From CAYQNU01 sp964419055 (GTDB lineage Bacteria > Bacteroidota > Bacteroidia > Flavobacteriales_D > Parvicellaceae), in assembly GCA_964419055.1 (NCBI GenBank), contig CAYQNU010000001.1, forward strand, positions 62,001-126,000: 64,000 bases of DNA. Reading direction: 5' to 3'. Shown one piece after another: positions 25,560 through 33,611 of this stretch. Position numbers and translations under genes: made by a program. Position 1 is the stretch's first letter; the number at the start of each line of letters is the position of its first letter. The notes under the pieces were generated by a model. It worked only from the letters and a program-made list of their open reading frames with translations. It ran no database searches and had not been told where the DNA came from.

Positions 25560-26909
25560 ATGTCAAAATACCAAAAAGAGATTGACGCTTTTATGGATAA
25601 AGTAAAAGCGAAAAACGGTCATGAACCTGAGTTTTTGCAAGCTGTTTTAGAAGTTGCTGAGACCATTATTCCTTACATTGCCGACAAACCAAAATATCAA
25701 AAAGCTAACATTTTGGAGCGTATGGTGGAGCCAGAAAGAACCATCATTTTTAGAGTTCCGTGGTTAGATGATAAAGGAAACATTCAGGTGAACAGAGGAT
25801 TTAGAATTCAATTCAACTCTGCAATCGGACCCTACAAAGGCGGGTTCCGTTTTCACCCAACTGTTACCATGTCTGTATTGAAATTTTTAGGATTTGAACA
25901 AACCTTCAAAAATTCATTGACTACTTTACCAATGGGTGGAGGAAAAGGAGGTTCTGATTTTGACCCTAAAGGTAAATCAGATAATGAGGTGATGCGTTTT
26001 TGTCAATCGTTTATGACTGAAATGTTCCGTCACATTGGAGCTGACACAGATGTACCAGCTGGAGATATAGGTGTGGGTGGTCGTGAAATCGGTTATATGT
26101 TTGGTCAATATAAAAGATTAGCTAACGAGTTTGTTGGAGTATTGACAGGTAAAGGTAGAAACTGGGGTGGTTCATTAATCAGACCAGAAGCTACAGGATA
26201 CGGTACGGTATATTTTGCTCAAGAAATGTTGAAAACCAAAAAAGACTCTTTCAAAGGAAAAGTTGTTGCGGTTTCAGGATCGGGTAACGTAGCTCAGTAT
26301 GCTTGTCAAAAAGCAACAGAATTAGGAGCAAAAGTGGTAACTTTATCTGATTCTTCAGGATACATTTATGATGCAGATGGAATCGATGCTAAGAAATTAG
26401 CTTTCGTAATGGAATTGAAAAACGAAAAAAGAGGTAGAATTGAAGAATACGTTAAAAAATTCAAATCTGCAAAATTCGTTGCTGGTAAACGTCCTTGGGA
26501 AGTGAAAGTTGACATAGCTTTACCTTGTGCTACTCAAAACGAATTAGACGGAAAAGAAGCAAAAGCTTTGGTTAAAAATGGTTGTATTTGTGTTGCTGAA
26601 GGTGCTAATATGCCTTCTACACCAGAAGCTATTGCTGAATTCCACAAAGCAAAAATCTTATTCTCACCAGGTAAAGCATCAAACGCTGGTGGTGTAGCAA
26701 CTTCAGGTTTAGAAATGTCTCAAAATTCATTACGTATGTCTTGGACAGCTGAAGAAGTTGACCAACGATTACACGCTATTATGATTAACATTCACGAAGC
26801 TTGTGTGAAATATGGTAAAGATGGTAACTACGTAGATTACGTAAAAGGTGCCAACATTGCTGGTTTCGTAAAAGTAGCTGATTCAATGATTGATCAAGGA
26901 GTAGTTTAA
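25560..26909 (+). CDS. gdhA: NADP-specific glutamate dehydrogenase
   Basis: A 449-residue hexameric glutamate dehydrogenase of the small bacterial type. It converts 2-oxoglutarate and ammonium to glutamate. Visible hallmarks are PMGGGKGGSDFDPKGKSD with the catalytic and substrate Lys, PAGDIGVGGREIGYM, and the Rossmann loop VAVSGSGNVAQYA. It has its own consensus promoter and a terminator 25 bases after the stop, so it is monocistronic. Codon use is biased toward frequent codons, which fits high expression. Confidence 0.96.
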   Translation: MSKYQKEIDAFMDKVKAKNGHEPEFLQAVLEVAETIIPYIADKPKYQKANILERMVEPERTIIFRVPWLDDKGNIQVNRGFRIQFNSAIGPYKGGFRFHPTVTMSVLKFLGFEQTFKNSLTTLPMGGGKGGSDFDPKGKSDNEVMRFCQSFMTEMFRHIGADTDVPAGDIGVGGREIGYMFGQYKRLANEFVGVLTGKGRNWGGSLIRPEATGYGTVYFAQEMLKTKKDSFKGKVVAVSGSGNVAQYACQKATELGAKVVTLSDSSGYIYDADGIDAKKLAFVMELKNEKRGRIEEYVKKFKSAKFVAGKRPWEVKVDIALPCATQNELDGKEAKALVKNGCICVAEGANMPSTPEAIAEFHKAKILFSPGKASNAGGVATSGLEMSQNSLRMSWTAEEVDQRLHAIMINIHEACVKYGKDGNYVDYVKGANIAGFVKVADSMIDQGVV

Positions 26910-26933
26910 TATTCTTTAAAAATAAAAAAGGTA

Positions 26934-26963
26934 AAGGGAACGCATTCAGTTGTGTTCCCTTTT
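26934..26963 (+). terminator. Rho-independent terminator of gdhA
   Basis: AAAGGGAAC at 26934-26942 pairs with GTTCCCTTT at 26955-26963, with a loop of about 12 bases and a run of T after it. Confidence 0.85.
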
Positions 26964-27002
26964 TTTTGGTTCTAAAACTCATTTTTTTTACTGGAATAAT
27001 CA

Positions 27003-27010
27003 TAACTTTG
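27003..27010 (+). promoter_or_regulatory. TAnnTTTG box directly before the Crp/Fnr gene
   Basis: TAACTTTG fits the -7 consensus exactly and ends only 5 bases before the ATG at 27016. Transcription would start at or next to the start codon, giving a leaderless mRNA. The -33 element is not obvious. Confidence 0.55.
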
Positions 27011-27015
27011 TAATT

Positions 27016-27636
27016 ATGGAACTAAATAAAATATCGGAATTTAAATCATCCCCTCAAATTCGTGAAAAATTGGCCAGTATTGGTTTTACAAAACTTTTTG
27101 CAGAAGGTGATGTTATCTTGAATGAACACGCTTATATTAAAGCTATACCTATTGTCACCACGGGAAGTATTAGAGTGATGCGCACAGACGAAGACGGAAG
27201 AGAAATTTTGTTGTATTATATCAAAGCTGGCGAAAGTTGTATCATGTCATTTTTGGGCGGTTTGCATCAAGATACAAGCAAAGTTAGAGCTGTGGCCGAA
27301 GAAGATTCTGAAATCCTTTTTATACCTATCGACAAAGTTAGTTTGCTGATAAATGAATTTCCTGAATGGCTCGATTATATTTTTAGGTTGTACCACCAAC
27401 GTTTCGAAGAATTATTAGAAGTGGTAAACGCTATCGCTTTCAAAAAATTAGACGAAAGGTTGTTGAATTATCTTCAAAAAAAGGGTGAATTAACTAACAA
27501 TCAAACCATTCTAGTCACCCATGAACAATTGGCTAATGAATTGGGTACAGCAAGAGTTGTAGTTTCACGATTACTTAAACAGATGGAGCAAGAAGGTTTA
27601 ATAAAAATGGGGCGTCATAAAATCACTTTATTGTAA
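27016..27636 (+). CDS. Crp/Fnr-family transcriptional regulator
   Basis: A 206-residue regulator. I chose the ATG at 27016 (MELNKISEF); the frame is open for 22 codons upstream, but those overlap the promoter box and the gdhA terminator. Residues 20-125 form a cyclic-nucleotide-binding-like beta-barrel. The C terminus carries a Crp-type HTH (THEQLANELGTARVVVSRLL). There is no N-terminal Cys cluster, so it is not a classic iron-sulfur FNR oxygen sensor; a single Cys lies in GESCIMSF. The effector is unknown. It ends 5 bases from the convergent flippase gene. Confidence 0.9.
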   Translation: MELNKISEFKSSPQIREKLASIGFTKLFAEGDVILNEHAYIKAIPIVTTGSIRVMRTDEDGREILLYYIKAGESCIMSFLGGLHQDTSKVRAVAEEDSEILFIPIDKVSLLINEFPEWLDYIFRLYHQRFEELLEVVNAIAFKKLDERLLNYLQKKGELTNNQTILVTHEQLANELGTARVVVSRLLKQMEQEGLIKMGRHKITLL

Positions 27637-27641
27637 GACCA

Positions 27642-28688
27642 TTAATGAGAAGCTACCTGTTTCTTTTTCTTAGTTCTTTGAACTGAAATTAAGGCATAAA
27701 CACCAAAAATAACTACCGCTGCGGTTTGTGTTATCCAAATGAGGGTCCCAAAACCACTGTCTTCGGGCAATACAATGTTTCCTGTGCGTTCAAAATAATC
27801 AGGATCTCTGAAAAATGTAATTACCGAACCTACCATAATAGGATAAACACCTAAACCTCCTTGCACTACAACAAACCCTATAGTGCCTGCTACAAATGCA
27901 GCCATAATTGCTTCTGTAGGAAGATTAGAAGTATAATCTAGTGCATAAAATGGAACCCAAAACATTACCACGTAACTAGCCCAGATGATAACGGTATGAA
28001 AAAGATAGGCCCAACGATCTTTCATTTTAAAAATGCTCAATAATCCTTCCCAAGTACCTTTTATAAATTGAAAAACTTTATCCTTGAAGTTAGATTTCGT
28101 TTTGATCAAAACCAATAATACAATTGCTCCTAGTGCAATGATTCCAAAAAACATATATTGAAAATAGGGAACACTTTCTTCTCCATTGGCAGCTGGCTGC
28201 GTTAAATTAATTTTATTTCCAATACTCAACAAAGTGGAAATATTATCATAATTGATAAGGAGTGCTATTGAACCTACAATGAGTAAACAAATCATATCCA
28301 CTACGCGTTCGGCTACAACTGTTCCAAAACCTCTATCAACGGGTACATTATCTGTAGCTTTTAAAACCCCAGCACGCGATACTTCGCCAACTCTTGGTAA
28401 AATGATGTTGACAATATTACCAATCATAGTGGCGTGAAAAGAGGCTTTTAAAGAAACGTTATACCCCATTGAGCGTAGCATATACCTCCATCTGTGCGCT
28501 CTACTTAAATGACTAATTAATCCAACAACTAAAGCTAAAAATATATAAAAATAATCGGCATTTTTAAAAACCTGAATAAAATTTAATTTCTGTTCGGCAG
28601 TGTATCCTGACCAAATATACCAACAGATATAAAGGGCAACCAATAAAGGAATACCTATTTTTAGTATGTTAAGGACAATTTTTTTCAA
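27642..28688 (-). CDS. Flippase-like integral membrane protein (YbhN/LPG synthase TM family)
   Basis: A 348-residue protein with about eight membrane helices, of the family named for the transmembrane part of lysylphosphatidylglycerol synthase. Conserved features include SRAHRWRYMLRSMG, the central PRVGEVSRAGVL and AERVVDMICLL, and FVVVQGGLGVYPIMVG. It probably moves a lipid or lipid-linked substrate across the inner membrane; the substrate is unknown. The start appears to be TTG at 28688, 11 bases after the panD stop; no ATG is in frame nearby. The panD-flippase order is common in Flavobacteriia, to my knowledge. Confidence 0.85.
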   Translation of the reverse strand: MKKIVLNILKIGIPLLVALYICWYIWSGYTAEQKLNFIQVFKNADYFYIFLALVVGLISHLSRAHRWRYMLRSMGYNVSLKASFHATMIGNIVNIILPRVGEVSRAGVLKATDNVPVDRGFGTVVAERVVDMICLLIVGSIALLINYDNISTLLSIGNKINLTQPAANGEESVPYFQYMFFGIIALGAIVLLVLIKTKSNFKDKVFQFIKGTWEGLLSIFKMKDRWAYLFHTVIIWASYVVMFWVPFYALDYTSNLPTEAIMAAFVAGTIGFVVVQGGLGVYPIMVGSVITFFRDPDYFERTGNIVLPEDSGFGTLIWITQTAAVVIFGVYALISVQRTKKKKQVASH

Positions 28689-28699
28689 ATGAAGATTGA

Positions 28700-29047
28700 T
28701 TAATCTATTTTGTTGTGCTCATTCGGGAACACCAAAGCGGGTTTAAATGATTTTGCTTCTTCAAAATCCATAAATCCATACCCAATAACGATTACTTTAT
28801 CGCCTACAGCTACTTTGCGTGCAGCTGGTCCATTTAGGCAAATTACACCACTATCACGTTTTCCTTTGATCACGTAGGTTTCTAAACGTTCGCCATTGTT
28901 TAAATTAACAACCTGAACTCGTTCACCTTCTATTAAATTAGATGCCTCCATCAATGTCTCATCAATGGTAATGCTGCCAATGTAATTCAAGTCTGCTTGT
29001 GTTACTGTGGCTTGGTGAATTTTACTTTTAAAGATTTGTATCATCAT
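28700..29047 (-). CDS. panD: Aspartate 1-decarboxylase (PanD)
   Basis: A 115-residue pyruvoyl enzyme that makes beta-alanine from aspartate for pantothenate and CoA. The self-cleavage site is the Gly-Ser bond in YIGSITID. Other family residues are KIHQATVTQADLNY and LNGPAARKVAVGDKVIVI. The start is one of two adjacent ATGs (29047 or 29044). It is transcribed together with the flippase gene. PanC at 30432-31268, its pathway partner, lies upstream on the same strand but is separated from it by a chromate transporter gene. Confidence 0.95.
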   Translation of the reverse strand: MMIQIFKSKIHQATVTQADLNYIGSITIDETLMEASNLIEGERVQVVNLNNGERLETYVIKGKRDSGVICLNGPAARKVAVGDKVIVIGYGFMDFEEAKSFKPALVFPNEHNKID

Positions 29048-29256
29048 AACGGGCGCGAAATTACTTCATTATTCTGAATAATTCAATGTCAAATTATCAA
29101 TTTATCTTTTTGAACCGTTTTATAAAACTCTAATTGTGCCGTATTGTTGTGTTTGATAAATTACTTTAAGAATTTTTGTGAATGTTTTGAATGGAATTAG
29201 AATCCTTTTTTCGAATCCAATGTTTATCAGATTGTTCCTGAACAATTATAATCTAT

Positions 29257-30396
29257 TTACCAAAACATCAATAAATAACCCATTAATGAGCCTCCTAAAA
29301 CAACGAAAGCACTATTAATTTTCCTATAACCAAAGGCAATGACAATGCTCAAGATAGCAATTACGATTGTCCTCCAATCGGTTATGGAGTCTTTACCCAT
29401 TTCAAAACATACCGCTACTATAACCGCTACCGAAGCCACATTTACGGCATCAAGAAAAGCCGAAAAGAGCATAGAATTACGCATTTTCTTAACAATGGGA
29501 TTCAATAATGCCACAAAAACAAAAGAAGGTAAAAATATGGCAATAGTTGAAAATACTGCCCCTGAAAACCCATTAATTTGATAACCAATAAAGGTCACTG
29601 ACGAAAAAACGGGTCCTGGAGTAAATTGACCTACTGCAATAGCATCTATTAATTGCTGTTTGGTTAACAGCCCCGTTGCCACCAACTCTGTGTCTAAAAA
29701 AGCAAACAAAACATAGCCACTTCCATAGAGAATGGCTCCAATTTTTAAGAATATCCAAAATAAGTTGGCATTAGTGGCAGCCAAAATAGCTGGTTTTGAA
29801 AGTTGCAAAAAAACCAATGGAAGCGGTAAAAAACTAGAAATTTTAGTGTTACTGTTATTCCTAAAATAAGTCAACAGTAAAGCAAAAAAACCAGCTCCAA
29901 ACATCAAATAAATTTCACTAATACCGAATAATGAACCCACTAAAACCAGCGCTCCAATCAGAATTAACTCAATTGATTTTAATGATTTTTTTGCCAATGG
30001 AAAAATGGCTCCTAAGATTATGGCAATAATCGCAGGTTTTATACCATAGACAAATGGTTGTACTTCAGGAATTTGACCATATTGTTTATACAGCCAAGCA
30101 AAAATTCCGGTAATAAAAACAGCTGGAAGAATAAAACAAAGGCCTGCAATAATCAACCCTTTTATACCCCCTTTTTCGTGACCTATGTGAATGGCCATTT
30201 CAGTACTATTAGGTCCGGGAATGAGATTGGTGGCACCCATTAAATCGAGGAAATGCTGTTCAGATAACCACTTTTTTTTATTCACCACTTCCTTCTGCAT
30301 CATAGCAATATGAGCAGCAGGCCCTCCAAAGCCAATGATTCCTAATTTTAAAAAAAGTAGGGCTATTTCACTTAATGTTGCTTTGTTTTCAACCAT
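29257..30396 (-). CDS. chrA: Chromate transporter, two-domain ChrA
   Basis: A 379-residue membrane protein with the tandem CHR arrangement. The first copy starts ALLFLKLGIIGFGGPAAHIA with MGATNLIPGPNSTEMAI. The second has LKIGAILYGSGYVLFAFL and QLIDAIAVGQFTPGPVFSS. About ten membrane helices are evident. Family members export chromate or related oxyanions; the true substrate here is not known. It sits on the same strand between panC (36 bases upstream) and panD (209 bases downstream), where close relatives usually have the pan genes adjacent. Confidence 0.92.
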   Translation of the reverse strand: MVENKATLSEIALLFLKLGIIGFGGPAAHIAMMQKEVVNKKKWLSEQHFLDLMGATNLIPGPNSTEMAIHIGHEKGGIKGLIIAGLCFILPAVFITGIFAWLYKQYGQIPEVQPFVYGIKPAIIAIILGAIFPLAKKSLKSIELILIGALVLVGSLFGISEIYLMFGAGFFALLLTYFRNNSNTKISSFLPLPLVFLQLSKPAILAATNANLFWIFLKIGAILYGSGYVLFAFLDTELVATGLLTKQQLIDAIAVGQFTPGPVFSSVTFIGYQINGFSGAVFSTIAIFLPSFVFVALLNPIVKKMRNSMLFSAFLDAVNVASVAVIVAVCFEMGKDSITDWRTIVIAILSIVIAFGYRKINSAFVVLGGSLMGYLLMFW

Positions 30397-30431
30397 TAAT
30401 TATTATTTATACCTATCGAAACCCCATCAAA

Positions 30432-31268
30432 TTAATCTTCATAATTTAAAGGTAAGTTATCAATTAATCGAACATTACCAATTTTTGCCACAACAAAAGC
30501 GCGTAATGACTGAGTTTTATCCATAGGAAATGACAAAGTGGATGATTCTCTTATTTCAAAATACTCCGGTTTTGAAAACATACGTAAACGTGTCAAACAT
30601 TTAGCAGTGATGTCTTCAATGGTATGATCATTAAGTGCATTCTTGGCCATTTTTAAAACCTCAATTAATTCAGATGCTGTGCTTAATTCATCGTTTGATA
30701 ACAATAAATTTCTAGAGCTCATAGCCAATCCTGATTCTTCTCTAATTATGCTACAACCAATGACCTTAACGGGCAAATTCAGTTGCTGAACCATCCTTTT
30801 AATCACCATATATTGCTGATAATCTTTCAATCCAAAATATGCTTGGTGAGGATTAACGATTTCGAAAAGTAATTTCACAACCCGCATTACTCCTTCAAAA
30901 TGGCCGGGTCTAAAGGCGCCTTCCATAACCGTTGCTAATAATCCAAGATCAACAGAAAAGGGTTGCTCAAATTGATAAACATCCTCTTTTGATTTGGGCA
31001 AATATAAGACAGCGCATCCTGCTTTTTCTAATTTTTGTATGTCTTGCTCCGTTTGAATCGGATAATTAGCTAAATCACTGGGATTATTGAATTGAGTGGG
31101 ATTTACAAAAATACTCGCCACAGTACAATCATTTTCAGCATTGCTTCTTGCAATTAATGATAGATGACCATCATGTAATGCTCCCATGGTTGGAACAAAA
31201 CCAATTCTCTGATTAACAATTGTTTTTAAATGTGCCTTTAGTGCCTCTTGTGTATCGAATACTTGCAT
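30432..31268 (-). CDS. panC: Pantothenate synthetase (PanC)
   Basis: A 278-residue enzyme that ligates pantoate and beta-alanine with ATP. I chose the ATG at 31268 (MQVFDTQEALKAHL); the frame runs 39 codons further upstream through the divergent promoter region, without homology. Visible motifs: the nucleotide-binding PTMGALHDGHLSL, VNPTQFN, the FGLKDYQQ region, and SSRN near the C-terminal part. Divergent from the glycogen-synthase-like gene at 31378. It shares its pathway with panD at 28700-29047. Confidence 0.95.
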   Translation of the reverse strand: MQVFDTQEALKAHLKTIVNQRIGFVPTMGALHDGHLSLIARSNAENDCTVASIFVNPTQFNNPSDLANYPIQTEQDIQKLEKAGCAVLYLPKSKEDVYQFEQPFSVDLGLLATVMEGAFRPGHFEGVMRVVKLLFEIVNPHQAYFGLKDYQQYMVIKRMVQQLNLPVKVIGCSIIREESGLAMSSRNLLLSNDELSTASELIEVLKMAKNALNDHTIEDITAKCLTRLRMFSKPEYFEIRESSTLSFPMDKTQSLRAFVVAKIGNVRLIDNLPLNYED

Positions 31269-31304
31269 TTTGATATAAAAAAGCATCAAAACTAAATCAA
31301 ATCT

Positions 31305-31335
31305 TTGAAGTAATGGAATTTTTTTTATATTTTTG
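31305..31335 (+). promoter_or_regulatory. Bacteroidota-type promoter for the GT5-like gene
   Basis: TTG at 31305-31307, 20 bases, then TATTTTTG at 31328-31335, matching the TTG / TAnnTTTG pattern. It lies 42 bases before the ATG at 31378. Confidence 0.65.
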
Positions 31336-31377
31336 CAGTCTGAAAAGAAATTAACTCCGTAAACTGTCAAGGCGAAT

Positions 31378-32202
31378 ATGTCCAAATCTAAAATTCTCTA
31401 CGTTACACAATCTATCGCACCTTTCTTAGAAAATGACGGCTTAGCCGAATTAGTAAGAAAATTATCACAAGGTAATAATGATCAAGAAAATGAAATTAGG
31501 GTATTTATGCCCAAATTCGGCATTGTAAACGAAAGACGTCATCAATTACACGAAGTTATTCGACTTTCTGGAATGAATCTCATCATCAATCATTCTGATC
31601 ATCCTCTCATTATTAAAGTGGCCTCCATTCCTCAAGCAAGAATGCAAGTGTATTTTATTGACAATGATGAATTCTTTAAAAGAAAATCCATGTTTCATGA
31701 TGACAAAGGAACGTTTCATGCTGACAATGAAGACAGAGCTTTATTCTTTTGTAGAGGAGTTTTTGAGACGGTTAAAAAATTAGGATGGTCTCCTGAAATC
31801 ATTCACTGCCATGGTTGGATGTCAGCATTTGTGCCGTTGTATTTACGTACTTTTTATGGCAACGACCCTCACTTTACAGATGCCAAATCAATCTACACTC
31901 CTTATAACGATGATTTGATGGAGCCTTTAAGTGCCAATATACTTGAAAAACTGCATGCAGATAATATTACAGCATTGGATGCAGATGTTTTGAAAACGCC
32001 TAGTGTTATGAGCTTACACAAATTAGGAATAAAGTGGGCTGATGCAGTGACATGTGGTTGTGATGCAATAAACCCAGAATTATTGAGTTATGCTAAAGAA
32101 CAAAATAAACCCACATTAGGTTTTCAAAACGAAGACACCATAATTGATTCAAGTAAAGAATTTTACAACACTGTACTTGCCTCCCAAATTATGGCCGATT
32201 AG
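31378..32202 (+). CDS. Glycogen/starch synthase-like protein, N-terminal GT5 domain only
   Basis: A 274-residue protein resembling the ADP-glucose-binding N-terminal half of glycogen synthase: ILYVTQSIAPFLENDGLAE corresponds to the start of GT5 enzymes, and IIHCHGWMSAFVPLYLRTF to the conserved HGW region. Normal GlgA is about 475 residues with two Rossmann domains; the second is missing here. Short versions next to panC and a DUF4270 gene are common in Flavobacteriia, to my knowledge, so this is probably a stable family and not a fresh truncation. Whether it has transferase activity is unclear. Confidence 0.8.
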   Translation: MSKSKILYVTQSIAPFLENDGLAELVRKLSQGNNDQENEIRVFMPKFGIVNERRHQLHEVIRLSGMNLIINHSDHPLIIKVASIPQARMQVYFIDNDEFFKRKSMFHDDKGTFHADNEDRALFFCRGVFETVKKLGWSPEIIHCHGWMSAFVPLYLRTFYGNDPHFTDAKSIYTPYNDDLMEPLSANILEKLHADNITALDADVLKTPSVMSLHKLGIKWADAVTCGCDAINPELLSYAKEQNKPTLGFQNEDTIIDSSKEFYNTVLASQIMAD

Positions 32203-32212
32203 AAATTTAACT

Positions 32213-33592
32213 ATGACTGAATTGTATTTAAAAATAACACCATTAAAGCGGAAAGTGATTCAACTTTCCGCTATTTTTTTTATAGCTACACTATTATTTT
32301 CAGCCTGTAAGAAAAAAGAAAACACCCTGGGCTCTAGTATACAACCGGAAGGTGACCAATTGGGTTTGGAAATGATTGACACACTTTCTATGATTACCTA
32401 CACCACCTTAGGTGATTCTGTGCGAACCGATGAATTATCAGGAATAGGATTATTAGGTTCCTATAATGATCCCTTTTTTGGTAAAACAAAAGCCAATCTA
32501 TTTGCTCAAATTCGATTACAAAGTTCAGTTGACTTCACACCATCTAGCGGTGATTTGAATGACATCGTTATTGATTCAGTGTTTTTATATTTAGAGCTAA
32601 GTGGTTTTTACGGTAATCTTCAAAATCAAACATTTGAGGTGTATCAATTGGCTGAAGATGTGTATGAAGATTCTACTTATTATTCAAATAAAGTGGTTTT
32701 AGTAGACCCCACCAATCTTGTAGTTTCTGGTCAAGGAAGTATTAAACCCGATCCTTATTCTCCAGCCTATGTAGGAGCTACGTTACAAGACAAACCCATA
32801 TTGAAAATTCCTTTGAGTACAATTGACTTTGGTCAAAAAATCATCAATGAATCTGGAAATGTTTCTTTAGAAGGAAATGACGACCCAGGACAATTTATTG
32901 ATTGGTATAAAGGCCTAATGATTACCGTAAATACACCCGGCCAACCTGCCAATCAAGGATGCATTTTGTCGGTGGATTTGTTGAGTACCAATTCAAAAGT
33001 ATCTATGTATTATCGTGACAATTCAGGCTTACCGAGTGAATACGATACGTTACAATTTGATTTTAATATCAACGCTAATTCTGCCCGTTTCAACACCTTT
33101 GAGTTTGATTATGCTAGCAATCAAATTGGTGATCAATTGTTGGATTCGACCCAAGGACAACAAATATCTTTTCATCAAAATATGGGTGGCGCAAAAACAA
33201 CCATCTACTTTCCGTATTTACAAAATTTAACTTCGTTGGGTAACATTGTGGTAAATAAAGCTGAACTCATCATGCCAACGCAATTTTATGTCAACGACCC
33301 TTATTTGGCACCTCAACAATTATCTCCAACTCGAAGAAATGAGGAAGGTGTATTGTTGTTACTTCCCGACTTTGGTGAAGGTGAGGTAGGTAATTTCAGT
33401 ACAACAACGAGCTCATACTCTTTTATTTTGACGCGTTATGTCAATCAAATTTTATCGGGTAAAATAACCAATTCACCCCTAAAATTGGTTTCATCAAACG
33501 AGGCATTATCAGCCAATAGAGTGGTATTCAATGGTGCCGATGCCATTCTTAAAGATCAACCAAAATTAATCATTACCTATACTAAATATTAA
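32213..33592 (+). CDS. DUF4270 lipoprotein
   Basis: A 459-residue lipoprotein. I chose the ATG at 32213 because it gives a signal sequence ending in the lipobox LLFSACKKK, with the lipidated Cys at about residue 32; the frame also opens 23 codons upstream inside the preceding gene. The mature part (LGSSIQPEGDQLGLEMIDTL and on) is beta-rich and matches the DUF4270 pattern found in Bacteroidota beside glmS. Probably attached to the outer membrane. Function unknown. It starts 10 bases after the upstream stop and ends 19 bases before glmS, so the three genes are probably an operon. Confidence 0.87.
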   Translation: MTELYLKITPLKRKVIQLSAIFFIATLLFSACKKKENTLGSSIQPEGDQLGLEMIDTLSMITYTTLGDSVRTDELSGIGLLGSYNDPFFGKTKANLFAQIRLQSSVDFTPSSGDLNDIVIDSVFLYLELSGFYGNLQNQTFEVYQLAEDVYEDSTYYSNKVVLVDPTNLVVSGQGSIKPDPYSPAYVGATLQDKPILKIPLSTIDFGQKIINESGNVSLEGNDDPGQFIDWYKGLMITVNTPGQPANQGCILSVDLLSTNSKVSMYYRDNSGLPSEYDTLQFDFNINANSARFNTFEFDYASNQIGDQLLDSTQGQQISFHQNMGGAKTTIYFPYLQNLTSLGNIVVNKAELIMPTQFYVNDPYLAPQQLSPTRRNEEGVLLLLPDFGEGEVGNFSTTTSSYSFILTRYVNQILSGKITNSPLKLVSSNEALSANRVVFNGADAILKDQPKLIITYTKY

Positions 33593-33611
33593 ACTTTTTA
33601 ATCATTAAGCC

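Noticed and set aside
29232..29247. ATTGTTCCTGAACAAT as a chrA terminator
   Set aside because: The stem is only 7 bp and no T-run follows on the minus strand, so it is not a convincing terminator.
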